Numbered from the stretch's first letter, positions 16,893 to 25,267 are shown. The stretch: DNA of 64,000 bases from Streptomyces aureoverticillatus (GCF_014649395.1 NZ_BMSY01000009.1:310001-374000), one strand, 5' to 3'. Notes: generated by a model from the sequence alone, not told the origin. Program-made: numbers and translations.

Positions 16893-17339
16893 GTGACGAG
16901 GACTTGGCGTGAAACAGACCCTGGCGTGCTGCGGCTGCCGTCGGGGCGGCTCGTGCGGGGGCGGGGGCTGCGGCGGCCGCTGCCCGACGGGCCCGCGCCG
17001 GTCTTCGCCGTGTATCTCCTCGGCAAGCCCGCGCCCACGGTCGCCTGGGAGGCGCAGTGGCTGCGCTGGCCCGACTTCCGGCTGCCCACGGACCGCGAGC
17101 GGGCGCGGCGGCTGCTCGGCGAGGCGTGGGCGCGGTCCGCCACCGAGCGCGTCGAGATCGCGTGCGGCGGCGGCATCGGCCGCACCGGCACGGCCCTGGC
17201 GTGCCTCGCGGTGCTCGACGGCGTTCCCGCCGGCGAGGCCGTGGACTACGTCCGCGCGCACTACCACCGCCGCGCGGTGGAGACGCCGTGGCAGCGCCGG
17301 TTCGTCCGCGGCTTCGGGCCCGCGGGGGCGACCGACTGA
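16893..17339 (+). CDS. Small protein-tyrosine phosphatase-like protein
   Basis: A 148-residue protein with the Cys-dependent phosphatase loop CX5R (ACGGGIGRTGTALAC, Cys near residue 90), which in family members forms the phospho-cysteine intermediate. A preceding Trp-rich stretch (WEAQWLRWPDFRLPTD) could hold the general-acid Asp. A GTG at 16893 is taken as start, though the leader repeats GACTTG and CGTGA several times and the ribosome site is not clear. It converges on the rhodanese gene. Substrate is unknown. Confidence 0.78.
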   Translation: MTRTWRETDPGVLRLPSGRLVRGRGLRRPLPDGPAPVFAVYLLGKPAPTVAWEAQWLRWPDFRLPTDRERARRLLGEAWARSATERVEIACGGGIGRTGTALACLAVLDGVPAGEAVDYVRAHYHRRAVETPWQRRFVRGFGPAGATD

Positions 17340-17376
17340 GGCGGGCCCTTCGCGGGCCGCTCGGCCGGGGCGGCGC

Positions 17377-17955
17377 TCAGCCGTTCAGGGCGGCGAGCGT
17401 CGCGTCCAAGTCGGTGCCGCGCGGCTGGTTGTGGGGCAGCCGGGACAGCACGCGGGCCATGCCGCAGGTGTCGGTGACCGCGGCGAAGACCAGGCCCGAG
17501 GCGATCGCGGCGGACAGCACCCGGGCGCGCGGCCAGCGCCGCCCGGCGGCGAGACCGACGAGCACCAAGGAGCCCGCGGTCAGGCGCACCTGACGCTCCA
17601 TCGCCCAGGTGGCGCGGGCTCCTTCGGACGGGTCGGGCCGTTCGACCTCGTGCCCCTCCCGCAGCCACGCCGAAGTGCCGCCGGTCAACGTGGCGGCGGC
17701 GACGCCGTGTTCGGCGAGCGTGGCCCGCGCGGTGGCCGAGCGCGCGCCGGAGGCACACACGAGCAGCAGGTCACGGCGGTCGGCGGCGGTCCCGAGCGCG
17801 GGCAGGGCGCGCGGCAGGTGGTCGAGCGGCACGTTGTGGGCGCCCGGCAGGTGTCCGGACGCGAACTCTCCGGGGGTGCGTACGTCGACGACGGTCAGCT
17901 CGTGCAGACGGCTCCGGGCCTGGTCGGCGGTGAGCTCGGACGGGGCGGCGGTCAC
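17377..17955 (-). CDS. Rhodanese fused to two membrane helices (YgaP-like)
   Basis: A 192-residue inner-membrane rhodanese. Residues 8-100 form the rhodanese domain with the active loop CASGARS, which would carry a persulfide. Residues 125-180 hold two hydrophobic helices of the DUF2892 type (VRLTAGSLVLVGLAAG and SAAIASGLVFAAVTDTCGMA). The GTG at 17955 is selected because AAGGA lies 8 bp upstream; the open frame to 18357 runs backwards through the divergent csoR-like gene and is not real. It is divergent from the CstR-like gene and shares its operator. Role: sulfur transfer in sulfide/persulfide handling. Confidence 0.9.
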   Translation of the reverse strand: MTAAPSELTADQARSRLHELTVVDVRTPGEFASGHLPGAHNVPLDHLPRALPALGTAADRRDLLLVCASGARSATARATLAEHGVAAATLTGGTSAWLREGHEVERPDPSEGARATWAMERQVRLTAGSLVLVGLAAGRRWPRARVLSAAIASGLVFAAVTDTCGMARVLSRLPHNQPRGTDLDATLAALNG

Positions 17956-17996
17956 GGGGATTCCTTCTCTCGTTGCGGCGTACACCACTCCGTAAG

Positions 17997-18012
17997 ATAC
18001 CCGCAGGGGTAT
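17997..18012. promoter_or_regulatory. CsoR/CstR-type operator in the divergent gap
   Basis: A perfect inverted repeat ATACCC-GCAG-GGGTAT between the rhodanese and the CsoR-family gene. It matches the GC-tract palindrome architecture known for CsoR-family repressors. The same core, with longer arms, lies before the MBL-rhodanese gene at 20567. Confidence 0.75.
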
Positions 18013-18028
18013 GCCGAAGGAGTGGCTC

Positions 18029-18310
18029 GTGGACATGGCGATGGCGGCCGATGAGCTGAAGACCGTGGTCAACCGGCTGCGCCGGGCGCAGGGGCAGATC
18101 GCCGGAGTGATCAGGATGATCGAGGAGGGGCGGGACTGTGAGGACGTGGTCACCCAACTCGCCGCCGCGTCACGGGCGTTGGACAAGGCGGGCTTCGCGA
18201 TCATCGCGACGGGGCTCCAGCACTGCCTGGCGGACGCGGAGCTCGCGGAGAGCGGGGACCGGGAGCGGATGCGGGCCCGCCTGGAGAAGTTGTTCCTGTC
18301 CTTGGCGTGA
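18029..18310 (+). CDS. CsoR-family repressor, CstR-like persulfide sensor
   Basis: A 93-residue all-helical repressor of the DUF156 family (NRLRRAQGQIAGVIRMIEE). Copper sensors use Cys-His-Cys. Here the first Cys (RDCEDVVTQL) and last Cys (GLQHC) are present, but the position of the copper-ligand His is occupied by a small residue (IATGLQHC). This is the pattern of CstR, which senses persulfides through its two Cys residues. The GTG at 18029 is preferred since GAAGGAG lies 6 bp upstream and an ATG at 18011 is inside the operator. It presumably represses itself, the divergent rhodanese and the MBL/TauE operon. Confidence 0.85.
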   Translation: MDMAMAADELKTVVNRLRRAQGQIAGVIRMIEEGRDCEDVVTQLAAASRALDKAGFAIIATGLQHCLADAELAESGDRERMRARLEKLFLSLA

Positions 18311-18353
18311 GCGCGCGGCATCCGGCCCCCGTGGGGTGGTACGGCGTACGGGC

Positions 18354-19139
18354 TCATCGGCGGGCGACCAGGGCCACGAGCACGTCGACGAGCATCCCGG
18401 CGGCCACCGCGAGCAGCACGACGGCGAACGCGCGCCGCAGCCGGGGGCCGGAGAGCCGGGACGCCAGGCGTTTGCCGTCCCAGGCGCCGAGGATCGCCGC
18501 GCCGGTGAACGGCGCGATCACGCCCCAGTCCAGCCCCGTCGTGGTGCTGCCCCGCGTGGCCAGCGCGGCAAGGGAGTTGGCCGCGATGACGAGCAGGCTG
18601 GTCCCGGTCGCCGCCCGCATCTCGAAGGCGAGCACGGTGATCAGGGCGGGCACGACGAGGAAGCCGCCGCCGACACCGAGCAGCCCGGTCAGCGCGCCGA
18701 GCCCGGCCCCCGCACCGGCCGCCCGGCCCGGCCGCACCGCGCCCGCCGCGCCCGCACCCCCGGCGTCCTCGGCGTCCGTCCGCCCCGGCCGCAGCATCCG
18801 CGCCCCGGCGAGCGCGGCGACGGCGGCGAACGCGGCGGTGAGCGCCGCCTGCGGCAACCGTCCCGCCACCGCTCCGGCCGCCGCGGCCGGCGGGATGCCC
18901 GCCCCGGCGAACAGCACTCCGGCGCGCCAGCGGACGTGGCCCGCGCGGGCGTGGGCGTACAGCGCGCTCGCCGAGGTGACGGTCACGATCAGCAGACTGG
19001 CGGTCGTGGCGGCGGCCGGGGTGAACCCCAGCAGATAGATCAGCGCGGGGACCGCGAGAACGCTGCCGCCGCCCCCGAGCGCGCCGAGCGCCAGGCCGAC
19101 CACGGCACCGGCGAACAGCGCGAGGACCAGGGCACTCAC
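18354..19139 (-). CDS. TauE/SafE family sulfite/organosulfonate exporter
   Basis: A 261-residue membrane protein with about eight hydrophobic segments in two related halves, as in TauE/SafE (DUF81). The repeated family motif appears as ALGALGGGGSVLAVPALIYL near residue 20 and GLLGVGGGFLVVPALITVLA near residue 150. GTG at 19139 has GAGGGA 7 bp upstream. It is 22 bp behind the MBL-rhodanese gene and transcribed with it. In persulfide-detoxification operons the role is export of sulfite or thiosulfate formed by the dioxygenase and rhodanese. Confidence 0.93.
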   Translation of the reverse strand: MSALVLALFAGAVVGLALGALGGGGSVLAVPALIYLLGFTPAAATTASLLIVTVTSASALYAHARAGHVRWRAGVLFAGAGIPPAAAAGAVAGRLPQAALTAAFAAVAALAGARMLRPGRTDAEDAGGAGAAGAVRPGRAAGAGAGLGALTGLLGVGGGFLVVPALITVLAFEMRAATGTSLLVIAANSLAALATRGSTTTGLDWGVIAPFTGAAILGAWDGKRLASRLSGPRLRRAFAVVLLAVAAGMLVDVLVALVARR

Positions 19140-19161
19140 GTGCGGGTCCCTCGGCCGGGGG

Positions 19162-20535
19162 TCAGCGGGACGCCGGTCGGTGAAGGGTGAGACCGGCCCG
19201 CTCCGCGCCGTCGAAGAGGTCGTCGACGGCGACCACCCGCCGGCCGACGGCGTCGAGGAACGAGGCGCCGATGGTCGCGCGCGTACCGCTGGCGCAGTGC
19301 ACCCACACCTCGCCGTCGGGCACCTCGCCGACCCGGCCGTGCAGGTCCTGGACCGGGATGTGCACGGAGTCGGCCAGGTGCCCCGCCCGGCGCTCGGAGT
19401 CACGGCGTACGTCGAGCACCACCACGTCGTTCCGCTCGGCGCGGGCCGTGGCGAGGTCGGCGAAGGTGGCGCGCCCGCAGGACGTGAGGCGCTCGCCGGG
19501 CCGCACCCAGGAACGCGGGTCGCCGCTCGCGGCGGCGGCCGGGCGGTCGACGCCGACCCGCACCAGCTCCCGCTGGGCGTCGGCGAGTTGGTCGGGTGTC
19601 TCGGCGAGCAGGGTGACCGGCTTGCCCCAGGGCAGGAGCCACGCCAAGTAGGTGGCGAGCTTGCCGTCGGCCTCGAAGTTGAAGGCGCCGGGGACGTGCC
19701 CGGCGGCGAAGGCCACGCGGTGGCGCAGGTCCACCACCCACTCCCCGGCCGCGAGGCGCGCGGCGATCCCCCCGGCGTCGGCCGGCTCCGGCGGGGTCAG
19801 GTCGACGGGGGCGGGGCCCGCGGCGTTGACCGGGCCCATGTGCGCGTAGTACGCGGGCACGTCGTCGAGTCCGGCGAGCAGTTCGGCGACGAACGCGTCC
19901 ACGTCCTTGGTCAGCGCGGCGTTGCCCGCGCGTTCCGCGCCGACGGTCGTCTCCTCGCCCTGCCCCTGGCGGGACGCGCAGAAGCTGCCGAAGCCGTGCG
20001 TGGGAAGCAGCCGCACCGCGTCGTCGAGCGCGTCCGCGAGCCGGTGCGCGGACGCGTGCTGGGCGCGGGCCAGCCGCTCGGTGAGCCGCGGCTCCACCAG
20101 GTCTGGCCGCCCCACCGCGCCGATCAGGAGCGAGCCGCCGGTGAACGCCGCCACCGCCCGGCCGCCGTCCTCCAGGACGTACGCGGTGTGGTGCGGGGTG
20201 TGGCCGGGCGTGGCGAGCGCCCGCAGCACCAGGTCCTCGTCGACGGCGATCGCGTCGCCGTCGGTGACCGGGGTACGCGGAAAGGACACCGCGGCCCCGG
20301 CCGGGACCAGATAGCGGGCGCCCGTCAGGCGGGCCAGCTCAAGGCCGCCGCTCACGTAGTCGTTGTGGACATGGGTCTCGGCGACGTACGCGATCCGCAC
20401 GCCACGGCGTGCCGCCGCCGCGACGACCCGGTCGACGTCGCGCGGCGGGTCGACCGCGACGGCGGTGCGGGGCCCCGAGGCCAGGTGGCTGTGGTTGCCC
20501 AGGGTCGGGAACTCCAGGGTGTCGACGACGAACAC
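19162..20535 (-). CDS. MBL-fold persulfide dioxygenase-like protein with two rhodanese domains
   Basis: A 457-residue three-domain enzyme like CstB. Residues 1-240 are a metallo-beta-lactamase fold, about 255-345 a first rhodanese domain without a loop Cys, and about 360-450 a second with VHCASGTRA. Family members oxidise glutathione or other persulfides to sulfite, and the rhodanese passes sulfur on to thiosulfate. The metal motif reads THVHNDYVSGG rather than the textbook HxHxDH, and FTGGSLLIG replaces the usual TGD ligand segment, so the iron site may differ. GTG at 20535 follows AAGGAG by 5 bp. A long CsoR-type operator lies upstream. Confidence 0.88.
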   Translation of the reverse strand: MFVVDTLEFPTLGNHSHLASGPRTAVAVDPPRDVDRVVAAAARRGVRIAYVAETHVHNDYVSGGLELARLTGARYLVPAGAAVSFPRTPVTDGDAIAVDEDLVLRALATPGHTPHHTAYVLEDGGRAVAAFTGGSLLIGAVGRPDLVEPRLTERLARAQHASAHRLADALDDAVRLLPTHGFGSFCASRQGQGEETTVGAERAGNAALTKDVDAFVAELLAGLDDVPAYYAHMGPVNAAGPAPVDLTPPEPADAGGIAARLAAGEWVVDLRHRVAFAAGHVPGAFNFEADGKLATYLAWLLPWGKPVTLLAETPDQLADAQRELVRVGVDRPAAAASGDPRSWVRPGERLTSCGRATFADLATARAERNDVVVLDVRRDSERRAGHLADSVHIPVQDLHGRVGEVPDGEVWVHCASGTRATIGASFLDAVGRRVVAVDDLFDGAERAGLTLHRPASR

Positions 20536-20566
20536 GGCGGCTCCTTCCCACGCGGAGGTACCCGGG

Positions 20567-20590
20567 GAAAATACCCGTGGGGGTATTTTC
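20567..20590. promoter_or_regulatory. Extended CsoR/CstR-type operator of the MBL-TauE operon
   Basis: Perfect 10-bp arms GAAAATACCC (20567-20576) and GGGTATTTTC (20581-20590) around GTGG, 32 bp upstream of the MBL-rhodanese start. It shares ATACCC-N4-GGGTAT with the site at 17997. Confidence 0.8.
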
Positions 20591-20654
20591 GATTCCGGTC
20601 ACGCGGGAGGTTGGCGCGGTTCTTTCCGTCGTCCGCCCGCCGGGCGGGTGCCGC

Positions 20655-21794
20655 TCACCTCGGTCGCCGCAGGCCCGGAATCGGCCCGTCCGCCACCGGC
20701 ACACCGAAGTCCGGCGTGCCGTCCGGCCGCCATCCCAGGCGCTGGACGCGGGTGTGCCGGTTGGGGTCGTCGAGCGGGTCGCCGACGATCTCCTTGTACT
20801 GGCGGGCGTGGTAGACGAGCACGTCGGTGCGGCCGTCCTCGGCGACGGTGAAGGAGTTGTGGCCAGGACCGTACTGTCTGGTCGTGTCGTTGCTGGTGAA
20901 CACCGGCCGGGGAGACTTGGTCCAGGACCTCGGGTCGAGCAGGTCGCGGCCGGCCTCGGCGGTGAGCAGCCCCATGCAGTAGTTGGCGTCGGTGGCGCTC
21001 GCGGAGTACGTCATGAAGACGCGCCCGTTGCGCTGGAGGAACGAGGCGCCCTCGTTCACCTTGAAGCCGACGCACTCCCAGTCGTACTCGGGGGTGGTGA
21101 GCCGTACTTGAGGCCCCGTCAGCGACCAGGGGCTCGACATCCTGGAGAGGAAGACGGCGCTGTTGTGGTCCACGCCCGGCTCCTTCTGCGCCCAGGCGAG
21201 GTAGCGGGAACCCCGGTACGTGAAGGTGGTGGCGTCCAGCGAGAAGGTGTCCCAGGCGGTGGTGATCCGCCCCTTCTCGACCCACCTGCCCTTGAAGGGA
21301 TCGCGGTGGGCGTTCTCCAGGACCCACATGCGGATCCTCCACACGTCGTCGGCGGGGGCCGCGGCGAAGTACACGTACCACTTGCCGTCGATGTGGTGGA
21401 TCTCCGGCGCCCAGATGTGCGCCGCCATGTCGCCGCTGGTGTGCCGCCGCCACACGACGGCCTCCTCGGCGGTGGCGATGCCGCCGAGGGTGCGGGAGCG
21501 GCGCAGGATGATGCGGTCGTACTCGGGTGCGGTGGCGGTGAAGTAGTAGTGGCCGTCGCTGTGGCGGTGGACGTGCGGGTCGGCGCGGTTGCGGACGAGG
21601 GGGTTGGTGGCGGGGGCGGCCTTGGCGGCCCCGGGCGTGGCCGCACGGGGGGCGGCGGGGGCGGCGGCCCGCGAGGGGGCGCCGGGGGTGGCGGACACGG
21701 CGGCGTGTGCGACGCCCGGGGCCGCGGTCAGCGCGCCCGCGGCGAGGGCCCCCTTCAACACCAGTCTGCGGCGGGCGGGTTCACTGTGACTCAT
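20655..21794 (-). CDS. Secreted GH43 arabinan-degrading enzyme
   Basis: A 379-residue exported glycoside hydrolase of family 43, closest by eye to the exo-alpha-1,5-L-arabinofuranosidase group. A Tat-like leader (RRRLVLKGALAAG, cleavage near AHA) and an Ala/Pro linker precede the five-bladed propeller. Expected catalytic segments are visible: general base in ADPHVHRH, the modulating Asp region WDTFSLDATTF, and the acid Glu in GFKVNEGASF. WAPEIHHIDGKWYVYF is typical of the family. The ATG at 21794 begins MSHSEP; longer frames upstream are spurious. A perfect GTTCG/CGAAC palindrome lies 24 bp upstream, implying joint control with sugar uptake genes. Confidence 0.92.
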   Translation of the reverse strand: MSHSEPARRRLVLKGALAAGALTAAPGVAHAAVSATPGAPSRAAAPAAPRAATPGAAKAAPATNPLVRNRADPHVHRHSDGHYYFTATAPEYDRIILRRSRTLGGIATAEEAVVWRRHTSGDMAAHIWAPEIHHIDGKWYVYFAAAPADDVWRIRMWVLENAHRDPFKGRWVEKGRITTAWDTFSLDATTFTYRGSRYLAWAQKEPGVDHNSAVFLSRMSSPWSLTGPQVRLTTPEYDWECVGFKVNEGASFLQRNGRVFMTYSASATDANYCMGLLTAEAGRDLLDPRSWTKSPRPVFTSNDTTRQYGPGHNSFTVAEDGRTDVLVYHARQYKEIVGDPLDDPNRHTRVQRLGWRPDGTPDFGVPVADGPIPGLRRPR

Positions 21795-21817
21795 GTCGGC
21801 GGTACCCTTACCTCTCG

Positions 21818-21833
21818 GTTCGGCATATCGAAC
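21818..21833. promoter_or_regulatory. Perfect palindromic operator before GH43
   Basis: GTTCGGCATATCGAAC, perfect GTTCG/CGAAC arms with 6-bp spacer, 24 bp upstream of the GH43 start. An extra half-site CTCGAAC follows at 21846-21852. Same architecture as 10347-10362. Confidence 0.6.
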
Positions 21834-21906
21834 ACTATTTGTCATCTCGAACGCCGAAACCGTAAGGCCACACCCAAGGGCGGTCAACGGTTCGGTCGCG
21901 AGGAAC

Positions 21907-21975
21907 TCCTGGGAAGGTGGCGGCCATGGTCCAGGGAAGGTGGGGGACATGATCCTGGGAAGGCTGCGGAGATGA
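21907..21975 (+). repeat. Three 23-bp tandem SD-ATG units at the alditol oxidase start
   Basis: Units at 21907-21929, 21930-21952 and 21953-21975 each read TCC(T/A)GGGAAGG and end in ATG at the same offset. Because 23 is not a multiple of three, the ATGs at 21926, 21949 and 21972 lie in different frames. The first two open 8-codon frames (MVQGRWGT and MILGRLRR) that each end in ATGA overlapping the next ATG. The third opens the alditol oxidase gene. Confidence 0.85.
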
Positions 21976-23237
21976 GCGGAACGACGTCCGAACCACCGGT
22001 GGGGTCCGCGACCAACTGGGCGGGGAACATCACCTTTTCGGCGGGGAAGCCGCATCTGCCCGCCTCCCTGGACGAGCTGCGCGGGCTGGTGGCGGGCAGC
22101 CGTCAGGTGCGGGTCCTCGGCAGCGGGCACTCGTTCAACAGGATCGCGGACACCGATCCGGACGGCACGCTGCTCTCGCTTGCCGCGCTGCCGCCGTCCG
22201 TGGACATCGACACGCGGGCCCGCACCGTGCGCGTCGCGGGCGGCGTGCGGTACGCCGAACTGGCCCGCCGAATCCACGCGCACGGCCTCGCGCTGCCCAA
22301 CATGGCCTCGCTGCCGCACATTTCGGTGGCGGGCTCCGTCGCCACCGGCACGCACGGCTCGGGCGACGCCAACCAGCCCCTGTCCACCGCCGTGAGCGCA
22401 GTGGAGCTGATCACCGCGGACGGCACGAGCCGCACCCTGCGCCGGGGCGACGACGGATTCGACGGCGCCGTGGTCGCGCTCGGCGCGCTGGGCGTCGTCA
22501 CCGCGCTCACCCTCGACCTGGTGCCCGGCTTCGAGGCGAGCCAGCACGTGTTCACCGAACTGCCGCTGGCGGGCCTGGACTTCGCGGCGGTGACGTCGGC
22601 GGCGTACAGCGTGAGTCTCTTCACGGACTGGCGCGGACCGCGCTTCACGCAGGTGTGGCTCAAGCAGCGGGCGGGCCGTCCGGTGGACTTCCCGTGGGCA
22701 CCGCCCGCCACCGCGCCGCACCACCCCGTGCCGGGCATGCCGGCGGCGAACTGCACGGAGCAGCTGGGGGTGCCGGGGCCCTGGCACGAGCGACTGCCGC
22801 ACTTCCGGCCCGAGTTCACGCCGAGCAGCGGCGCCGAGCTCCAGTCGGAGTACCTGCTGCCGCGCGAGCACGCGCTCGACGCGCTGCACGCCCTCGACGC
22901 GCTCCGAGCGACGATCGCGCCCGTCCTACAGGTCTGCGAGGTCCGCACGGTCGCCGCCGACAGCCAGTGGCTGAGCCCGGCGTACGACCGTGACACCGTG
23001 GCGTTCCACTTCACCTGGGTGCCGGACGCGGCGGCGGTGCTGCCCGTGGTGTCCCGCGTCGAGGAGCGCCTGGCTCCCTTCGCGCCGCGTCCGCACTGGG
23101 GCAAGGTGTTCACGACGGCACCCGCCGAACTCCGCTCCCGCTACCCGCGCCTGGGCGCCTTCGCGGCCCTCGCCGACTCGCTGGACCCCTCGGGCAAGTT
23201 CCGCAACTCCTTCGTACGCGGGGTCCTCACCGGCTGA
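21972..23237 (+). CDS. aldO: Alditol oxidase (FAD-dependent, AldO type)
   Basis: A 421-residue flavoenzyme of the vanillyl-alcohol oxidase/BBE superfamily, matching Streptomyces alditol oxidase in length and motifs. It would oxidise the terminal CH2OH of sugar alcohols such as xylitol, sorbitol or arabinitol to the aldose with release of hydrogen peroxide. The covalent-FAD His lies in LGSGHSFNRIAD near residue 46. The FAD-binding loop SVAGSVATGTHGSG follows near residue 115. No signal peptide is seen, so it is cytosolic. Start ATG 21972 is the third of three tandem SD-ATG units. The 3' end overlaps the convergent MFS gene by 11 bp. Confidence 0.93.
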   Translation: MSGTTSEPPVGSATNWAGNITFSAGKPHLPASLDELRGLVAGSRQVRVLGSGHSFNRIADTDPDGTLLSLAALPPSVDIDTRARTVRVAGGVRYAELARRIHAHGLALPNMASLPHISVAGSVATGTHGSGDANQPLSTAVSAVELITADGTSRTLRRGDDGFDGAVVALGALGVVTALTLDLVPGFEASQHVFTELPLAGLDFAAVTSAAYSVSLFTDWRGPRFTQVWLKQRAGRPVDFPWAPPATAPHHPVPGMPAANCTEQLGVPGPWHERLPHFRPEFTPSSGAELQSEYLLPREHALDALHALDALRATIAPVLQVCEVRTVAADSQWLSPAYDRDTVAFHFTWVPDAAAVLPVVSRVEERLAPFAPRPHWGKVFTTAPAELRSRYPRLGAFAALADSLDPSGKFRNSFVRGVLTG

Positions 23238-24489
23238 TTCCGCTCCCCCGCCGCACCGCCCGGCCCACCGCGACGAGCCCGAGCAGCGGCACCGCCGCGA
23301 GCACGGCCCACGGCAGCGCGCCGCCCCGCGCGAGGAGCGCGCCCGCGGGTGCGCCGCCCGCGAGGACCACGAGGCCGGACAGCGAGGACAACGCGCCCGT
23401 GGAGAACCCGAGCCTGCGGTCCTCCACCAGGTCGGGCAGCCAGGCCCGCGCGGCCGGCACCACGAGCATCTGCCCCAGGGTCAGCAGCACCACGAACGCC
23501 AGGGCCGGGGCGATGCCGCCCACCGGGAGCAGCGCCCCGGCCGTGCCGAAGGAGGCGGCGATCACCAGCAGGCCGCAGCGCAGCGCCGCCGGGTGCGACA
23601 GGCGTGCCGACACCTGGCGCGCGAGGGGCAGTTGACCGACGACGACCAGGGCGGAGGAGAGCGCGAAGAGCCAGCCGAGCGCCGCCTGGGAGCCGAGGGA
23701 GCGGTCCAGTTCGGCGGGCAGGGCGAGATAGAGCTGGTTGTACGCCAGGAGGTAGCTGCTGTACGCGAGGCACAGGGCGAGGAAGGCGCGGTGGCGCATC
23801 AGCTGCCGTACGTCGTCGCGCAGCCCGGAACGGGGCGTTCTGGTGCGGGGCGCCTCGGCGCGCGTGTCCGGCATGAGCCGCCAGTGCGCGGCGAGGACCA
23901 CCACGAACACGGCCGCCCCCGCGAGACAGGCCACCCGGAATCCGCCCGCGAGCAGGGCGGCGCCGAGGACGGGCCCGATCAGGGCCCCGGCCTGGCCACC
24001 GGCGGAGAACAGGCCGAGCACCCGGGTGCGGTCGATGCCGGTGGCCTCTTCGTGGCGTACCGCCTGCCGGGCCATCTCGGTTTCGACGGCGGGTGAGAAC
24101 AGCGCCGCGGCGAACCCCACGAGGAGCACCGAGCCGACGACCGACCAGGTCGCCCCGGCGAAGGCCAGCCAGACGAACCCGGCGACGCGCAGCGCGCACC
24201 CGGCGAGGACGACGGGCCGGGGCCCGTACCGGTCGGTGAGTGCCCCGCCGACGACGAAGAGCCCCTGCTGGCTGAACGTGCGCAGCCCGAGGACCAGTCC
24301 CACCAGCCACCCGGCGAGGCCGAGGGCGCCGCCGAGGTGGTCGGCGAGATACGGCAGGACCGCGAAGAAGCCGATGTTGAAGGCGCACTGGGTGACGATC
24401 AGGAGCCGGGGCAGGGCGGGCAGCGTACGCAACAGGCGGGCACGCGCGACTGGGGCGCGGTCGGGGCGGGCGGAAGCGGCGGTGGGCAT
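23227..24489 (-). CDS. MFS transporter, last gene of a Cnt-like ABC operon
   Basis: A 420-residue major facilitator with about 12 membrane segments. The loop 2-3 motif is visible as GGALTDRYGPRPVVLAG near residue 82. The central loop (TRAEAPRTRTPRSGLRDD) is cytosolic. It starts 26 bp after the second ATPase gene and is probably the distal gene of the SBP-permease-ATPase-ATPase operon. That order is the same as cntA-B-C-D-F-E in staphylococci, where the MFS protein exports the metallophore. Here export of a metallophore or peptide is inference; drug efflux is the alternative. Its 3' end overlaps aldO. Confidence 0.88.
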   Translation of the reverse strand: MPTAASARPDRAPVARARLLRTLPALPRLLIVTQCAFNIGFFAVLPYLADHLGGALGLAGWLVGLVLGLRTFSQQGLFVVGGALTDRYGPRPVVLAGCALRVAGFVWLAFAGATWSVVGSVLLVGFAAALFSPAVETEMARQAVRHEEATGIDRTRVLGLFSAGGQAGALIGPVLGAALLAGGFRVACLAGAAVFVVVLAAHWRLMPDTRAEAPRTRTPRSGLRDDVRQLMRHRAFLALCLAYSSYLLAYNQLYLALPAELDRSLGSQAALGWLFALSSALVVVGQLPLARQVSARLSHPAALRCGLLVIAASFGTAGALLPVGGIAPALAFVVLLTLGQMLVVPAARAWLPDLVEDRRLGFSTGALSSLSGLVVLAGGAPAGALLARGGALPWAVLAAVPLLGLVAVGRAVRRGSGISR

Positions 24490-24514
24490 GGGGGCGGCTC
24501 TGAGGGGGTGGGGG

Positions 24515-25267
24515 TCAGCGGGCGGGACGGCGGTGGTGGGCGGCCAGCAGGTCGCGTGTGTACGGCTCCCGGGGCGCGGCGAAGAGTTCGCGCACCGGCG
24601 CCGTCTCCACGATCCGGCCCGCCGACATGACGGCGACCCGGTGTGCCGTGTGCCGCACCAGGGCCATGTCGTGGCAGATGAACAAGTAGCCGAGGCCGAA
24701 GCGGTCCTGGAGGTCGGTGAGGAGGTTGACGATGCCGGAGCGGACCGAGGGGTCGAGCGCGGACACCGGCTCGTCCAGGACGAGCAGCCGGGGTTCGAGG
24801 GCGAGCGCCCGGGCGATACCGGCGCGTTGGCACTGGCCGCCGGACAGCTCGTGGGGGCGCCGGTCGGCGTACGCGGGGTCGAGGCCGACGAGTTCCATCA
24901 GCTCGGCGGCGCGCCCGGCCACCGGCCTGCGGTGCACCCGCAGCGGCTCGGTGATGGCGTCGCCGATACGGGTGCGCGGGTCGAGCGAGGCGTACGGATC
25001 CTGGAAGACGGGCTGGAACCGGGTGCGCAGCGCGCGCAGTCGGGAGCCGCGCAGCGCGGTCAGCTCCTGCCCGGCGAACCGGACGCTGCTGCCGTGTTCC
25101 GGCCGGAGCAGCCCGAGCACGGCGAGGGCCGTGGACGACTTGCCGCAGCCCGACTCGCCGATGAGCGCGAGGGTTTCGCCCGCGTCGACGTGGAAGGAGA
25201 CGTGGTCGACGGCGGTGTGGTCGTCGTAGCGCACGACGAGGTCGGTGACGTCGAGGAGGGGATTCAC
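24515..25267 (-). CDS. Peptide/nickel-type ABC transporter ATPase (second)
   Basis: A 250-residue ATPase of the OppF/DppF/NikE kind. Walker A GESGCGKSSTALAVL near residue 38, Q-loop PVFQDPYASLDPRTRI, signature LSGGQCQRAGIARAL, Walker B LLVLDEPVSALD and switch His in FICHDMALV are all intact. It lacks the long C-terminal oligopeptide domain of full-length DppF. The GTG at 25267 overlaps the first ATPase stop by GTGA, so a frame starting at 26032 is spurious. It pairs with the protein encoded at 25264-26298. Confidence 0.94.
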   Translation of the reverse strand: MNPLLDVTDLVVRYDDHTAVDHVSFHVDAGETLALIGESGCGKSSTALAVLGLLRPEHGSSVRFAGQELTALRGSRLRALRTRFQPVFQDPYASLDPRTRIGDAITEPLRVHRRPVAGRAAELMELVGLDPAYADRRPHELSGGQCQRAGIARALALEPRLLVLDEPVSALDPSVRSGIVNLLTDLQDRFGLGYLFICHDMALVRHTAHRVAVMSAGRIVETAPVRELFAAPREPYTRDLLAAHHRRPAR

